From assembly GCF_002161675.1 (NCBI RefSeq), contig NZ_NFIH01000002.1, positions 62,001 through 126,000 on the forward strand: 64,000 nucleotides of DNA. The letters are read 5' to 3'. Shown here in pieces: positions 61,540 through 64,000 of this stretch. Position numbers and translations under genes: made by a program. The stretch comes from Pseudoflavonifractor sp. An44 (GTDB lineage Bacteria; Bacillota; Clostridia; Oscillospirales; Oscillospiraceae). The number at the start of each line of letters is the position of its first letter. Within the stretch, counting starts at the first letter, position 1. The notes beneath the pieces are model-generated. The model saw nothing but the letters and a program-made list of their open reading frames with translations, had not been told where the DNA came from and ran no database searches.

Positions 61540-62727
61540 TCAGTGACTGTATATCCTTATTTCAAAACAAGCACCACCATTTTGTAAGTTACTGGCAGTT
61601 ATGGTTCCGTTCTGCAATTCAAAGATGGAACGGGCAAGAGCCAGGCCAATTCCGATTCCATCTCCAACCGCACGTTGTCCCCGATAAAAACGATCGAAAA
61701 GATGTGGTAAGTCCTCTGTGTCAAAGCCAGCCCCGTCATCCCATACCCGAATTTCTACATAAAGAGGATTACCTGAGTAGTCACAATGAACTACGCCACC
61801 CGGTTTGGAATGTTCCATACAATTCTTTATGAGATTGATGAGGGCTTCCATTGTCCACTCCAAATCCCCAGAAAATTCGATACAGCCATTTTCTGGAATG
61901 TCAACGGAAATATGATTTTCCCGCAATAGATCATTTAGATTATCTGCCGCCAGATTTAACGCGGTATAAAGATCAACCTTTTCCCGCTTGAGCGGGAGTG
62001 TTCCAGCGTCGATTTTTGAAAGCATGAGCAAAGATTCTTCCAGACGATTTAATCGCTTCAACTGCCATTTGACTTGTTCTGTGTAAGCCACCGGAATCTC
62101 TTTTTCCATAAGCTGCAACGATAAAAAGGCTGCTGTGATCGGTGTTTTCAGTTGGTGCGCTATATTAGCAAGGTTCTCTGCAAAATTGTTCTTTGCAGCA
62201 ACTGCTGTTTCCCTTGTTTGATAAAGCGTTGTGACAGTTTTGTATATTTCGTCCTGCAAATGAGAATATTCATCTTCCTGTGTTTGTACCAATGTCCCGT
62301 GTGAACCGATATTGACTTGCTCCAAATACGCAGTCAAATCAGCAATTCTCTTGTGAATTTTTATGCGGGAGAGTAAGATTTCGGCTGCAAAGGCACAGGC
62401 GGTCGCAAGGAAAAATAGAATAGGAAAAAACACTGTATCCGGCGGAAAACCATTGCAAAAATCATCGGCCCGGTATCCGTACTTTTCCAGATAATCGTTC
62501 CCTCTGAGCTCTTGTTCGGTCAAGGAATGATAATCTTTCAGGGCCTCTAATAACTGCGGTTCGGCTTCAGGAGAGCTTTTTAATATAATTTCACATAGCG
62601 CCGAGGTGTGTTCAAACGCTATCTGCCGATAGGTGTACAAGAAAAAAGTCGAGATAAGTATCATGCCCGCCGCAAGAATAGCAAACGGAAAAAACAAAAG
62701 TATTCTTTGCTTCCATTTTTCGCTCAT
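61540..62727 (-). CDS. Sensor histidine kinase
   Basis: The 395-residue kinase has two membrane helices (about 10-30 and 100-118) around a 70-residue outside loop, a HAMP-like linker, the phosphorylated His in NIAHQLKTPITAAFL, and the N, G1 (DDGAGFD) and G2 (GIGIGLALARS) boxes. The short sensor loop fits a peptide or envelope-stress signal. It overlaps the response regulator gene by four bases. Confidence 0.93.
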   Translation of the reverse strand: MSEKWKQRILLFFPFAILAAGMILISTFFLYTYRQIAFEHTSALCEIILKSSPEAEPQLLEALKDYHSLTEQELRGNDYLEKYGYRADDFCNGFPPDTVFFPILFFLATACAFAAEILLSRIKIHKRIADLTAYLEQVNIGSHGTLVQTQEDEYSHLQDEIYKTVTTLYQTRETAVAAKNNFAENLANIAHQLKTPITAAFLSLQLMEKEIPVAYTEQVKWQLKRLNRLEESLLMLSKIDAGTLPLKREKVDLYTALNLAADNLNDLLRENHISVDIPENGCIEFSGDLEWTMEALINLIKNCMEHSKPGGVVHCDYSGNPLYVEIRVWDDGAGFDTEDLPHLFDRFYRGQRAVGDGIGIGLALARSIFELQNGTITASNLQNGGACFEIRIYSH

Positions 62728-63395
62728 TTTGTGTCCTCCATACGGTAACCAAAACTTCGGATCGTTTTCAGACAGGATGGGTTATTTAGCTTTTCCCGCA
62801 GTCTTTTCATTGTGACCGTTAGCGTATTGTCGTTTACATAGTTCCCGCTGCAATCCCAGACTTGCTCTAACAGCTGGTTTCTGGTAATTGTTTTCCCCTT
62901 GTTTTCCATCAGAATCAGGAGAATGCGATACTCCGGCTGGCTTACGAAGATTTCTTCCTGCCCATCATAGACAGCCGTTCTTTCTTTATCCAACATCAAG
63001 TCATCGCAGGACAGCTTTGTATTGTCTATGCCTTCGATTCTTCGTAACAGAGCTAAAATGCGGGAATACAAAACAGCAAGATCAAAGGGCTTCACCACAT
63101 AATCATCTGCCCCATTTTGGAATCCGGTAACAATGTCGTGGGAATCGCCACGAACCGTCAAATATATAATAGGGATATATTTCCATCTCTCCCGAATCCA
63201 AAGACACAATTCATTTCCTTGTCCGTCCGGCATATTCCAATCCAGCAAAACGACAGTAGGCAGGTGACCAATTAATGCTTTCCTGACATCGGAAATTCTA
63301 TCAAAAACAGTCACTTTGCAATTCTGCTGTTCCAGATATTCTTTTACAGATTTTCCAATTGTTTCATCATCTTCCGCATAATAAACTTCAATCAT
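62724..63395 (-). CDS. OmpR-family response regulator
   Basis: The 223-residue regulator has a receiver domain (YYAEDDETIGKSV, phosphoacceptor Asp in VVLLDWNMPDG, Thr in YLTVRGD, Lys in VVKPFD) and a winged helix (VSQPEYRILLILMENKGKTI, then NTLTVTMKRLREKL). The ATG at 63393-63395 has GGGAGGAGAAC upstream. It likely drives the adjacent ABC exporter. Confidence 0.94.
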   Translation of the reverse strand: MIEVYYAEDDETIGKSVKEYLEQQNCKVTVFDRISDVRKALIGHLPTVVLLDWNMPDGQGNELCLWIRERWKYIPIIYLTVRGDSHDIVTGFQNGADDYVVKPFDLAVLYSRILALLRRIEGIDNTKLSCDDLMLDKERTAVYDGQEEIFVSQPEYRILLILMENKGKTITRNQLLEQVWDCSGNYVNDNTLTVTMKRLREKLNNPSCLKTIRSFGYRMEDTK

Positions 63396-63454
63396 ATTGT
63401 TCTCCTCCCAGTTGCTTCGCACTCTTGTAAATAAGCAGAACACTAGCTGTTTTC

Positions 63455-63500
63455 ACGGCTCTGAATATGCGCCCATCGGTGCAGAAATAATTTACCTACA
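63455..63500 (-). pseudogene. Remnant copy of the small HTH gene
   Basis: Read on the minus strand, this stretch translates as VNYFCTDGRIFRAVKT, clearly related to VNYYCADGRIPGAIKM of the gene at 63529. No start or continuation remains, so it is a decayed duplicate. Confidence 0.6.
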
Positions 63501-63528
63501 AAGTTTCTTGTCGTCTATAATCAAAACA

Positions 63529-63714
63529 CTATTCATGCTTTAACCTTCCTTGTTTGGTTCTACCGTCTATCGGCTTTTCCGCGTCTTTCGGAATCAGCCA
63601 GATTGTAGCCATCTTGATAGCGCCGGGAATACGGCCATCGGCGCAGTAGTAGTTTACCCTGCGAGGGGTCACGCCCCATTTTTTACTCGCTTCTTTCAAG
63701 GTCATATAGTCCAT
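63529..63714 (-). CDS. Small helix-turn-helix (excisionase-like) DNA-binding protein
   Basis: The 61-residue protein begins MDYMTLKEASKKWGVTPRRVNYYC and continues DGRIPGAIKMATIWLIPKDAEKP, the MerR-like helix-turn-helix of excisionase/Xis-type and plasmid-associated small proteins. The ATG at 63712-63714 has GTGGAGGTG upstream. It fits the mobile-element interpretation of this end of the window. Confidence 0.85.
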   Translation of the reverse strand: MDYMTLKEASKKWGVTPRRVNYYCADGRIPGAIKMATIWLIPKDAEKPIDGRTKQGRLKHE

Positions 63715-63783
63715 AGCGCACCTCCACAAAGTGCATTATAGTTCTGCTGCTCGAATAAAGCAAGGAACAGAAAATATACAAAG

Positions 63784-63987
63784 ATGTATATCGAATTGAA
63801 AATGAAGGGGAAAAGCCCAGTTAATAAACTAATCTGTGAATTAACGATTGTCCCACATCAGATTTTCTTCCTTGAAAAACAGGTTGAGGATTCTGAAGTG
63901 GAAACGATTGTTCGTATGCTACATAACTGTGATGAGCGGTCTATGCAAATCATCAAAGTCACAATAAGAGCCGCAATGGAAAGCTAG
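63784..63987 (+). CDS. Small protein of unknown function
   Basis: The 67-residue frame (MYIELKMKGKSPVNKLICEL, ending MQIIKVTIRAAMES) has no family that I recognise. The ribosome site is poor. It could be a remnant of a larger regulator, whose C-terminal helix it resembles. It lies at the window edge. Confidence 0.45.
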   Translation: MYIELKMKGKSPVNKLICELTIVPHQIFFLEKQVEDSEVETIVRMLHNCDERSMQIIKVTIRAAMES

Positions 63988-64000
63988 CCGAAAGAATAGT

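Overview
The window looks like a chromosomal segment of a GC-rich, endospore-forming anaerobic Clostridia. Sporulation genes (sigH, a SpoIIM-like protein, yunB, cotJ), a SCIFF peptide cassette, a short MetH with a separate activation subunit and ferredoxin/4Fe-4S genes point that way. Overall gene style suggests Oscillospiraceae (Flavonifractor/Lawsonibacter-like), but that is inference.

Main discovery: the spore-coat manganese-catalase gene cotJC is split. Its first 61 codons lie at 14745-14927 and its remaining codons at 22837-23259, with a 7,909-bp element between them. The element encodes a large serine recombinase. Its two ends carry 23-bp inverted arms (one mismatch) that would join around a central GG dinucleotide into a 48-bp attP. 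Excision at that GG would restore an uninterrupted 201-aa CotJC without a scar. This is the architecture of developmentally excised sporulation elements such as skin in sigK. Both gene halves remain open and conserved, which argues for programmed excision in the mother cell rather than simple inactivation.

Layout. 1-5652 (minus): two MgtA-type P-ATPases around a receiver-less OmpR-type winged-helix regulator; the first ATPase is broken by an internal deletion. 5798-14134 (minus): pfkA, purB, a zinc-ribbon protein, sigH, ruvCAB, a SpoIIM-like gene, and the SCIFF peptide with its radical SAM maturase. 14287-14948 (plus): a CotJA-CotJB fusion and the 5' half of cotJC. 14930-22838: the element, organised divergently from a centre near 19420. 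Leftward lie a small gene, a recombinase read through into an AlkD-like glycosylase, a NifX-like protein, Ogt, a DUF218 protein and tRNA-Pro(GGG). Rightward lie BlaI, a shortened BlaR1, a DUF1287 protein and two lipoprotein-like proteins resembling detached BlaR1 tails. 22837-28118: 3' half of cotJC, a VOC protein, two Crp/Fnr regulators flanking YgiQ, and a ferredoxin/membrane 4Fe-4S pair behind a Crp/Fnr-type palindrome. 28114-32049 (minus): metF, the MetH activation subunit and metH. 32446-40406 (plus): a DUF4914 P-loop protein, cutC, and a complete PTS operon (LicT-type antiterminator, EIIA, EI, HPr, EIIBC) behind a RAT/terminator switch. 40552-53160 (minus): helicase, nuclease, aminotransferase, ligA, yunB, a methionine-gamma-lyase-like protein, three tandem M42 peptidases and murD. 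53263-58200 (plus): rnpB, a probable preQ1-I riboswitch before a QueL-like radical SAM gene and a queuosine-precursor transporter, then a HAD phosphatase, rsmF and a MobA-like protein. 58253-64000: a visibly AT-richer block (Cys-rich KTR protein, ABC exporter, two-component system, small HTH protein) that looks like one side of an integrative conjugative element.

All assignments come from reading translated sequence and motifs; no database search was run.
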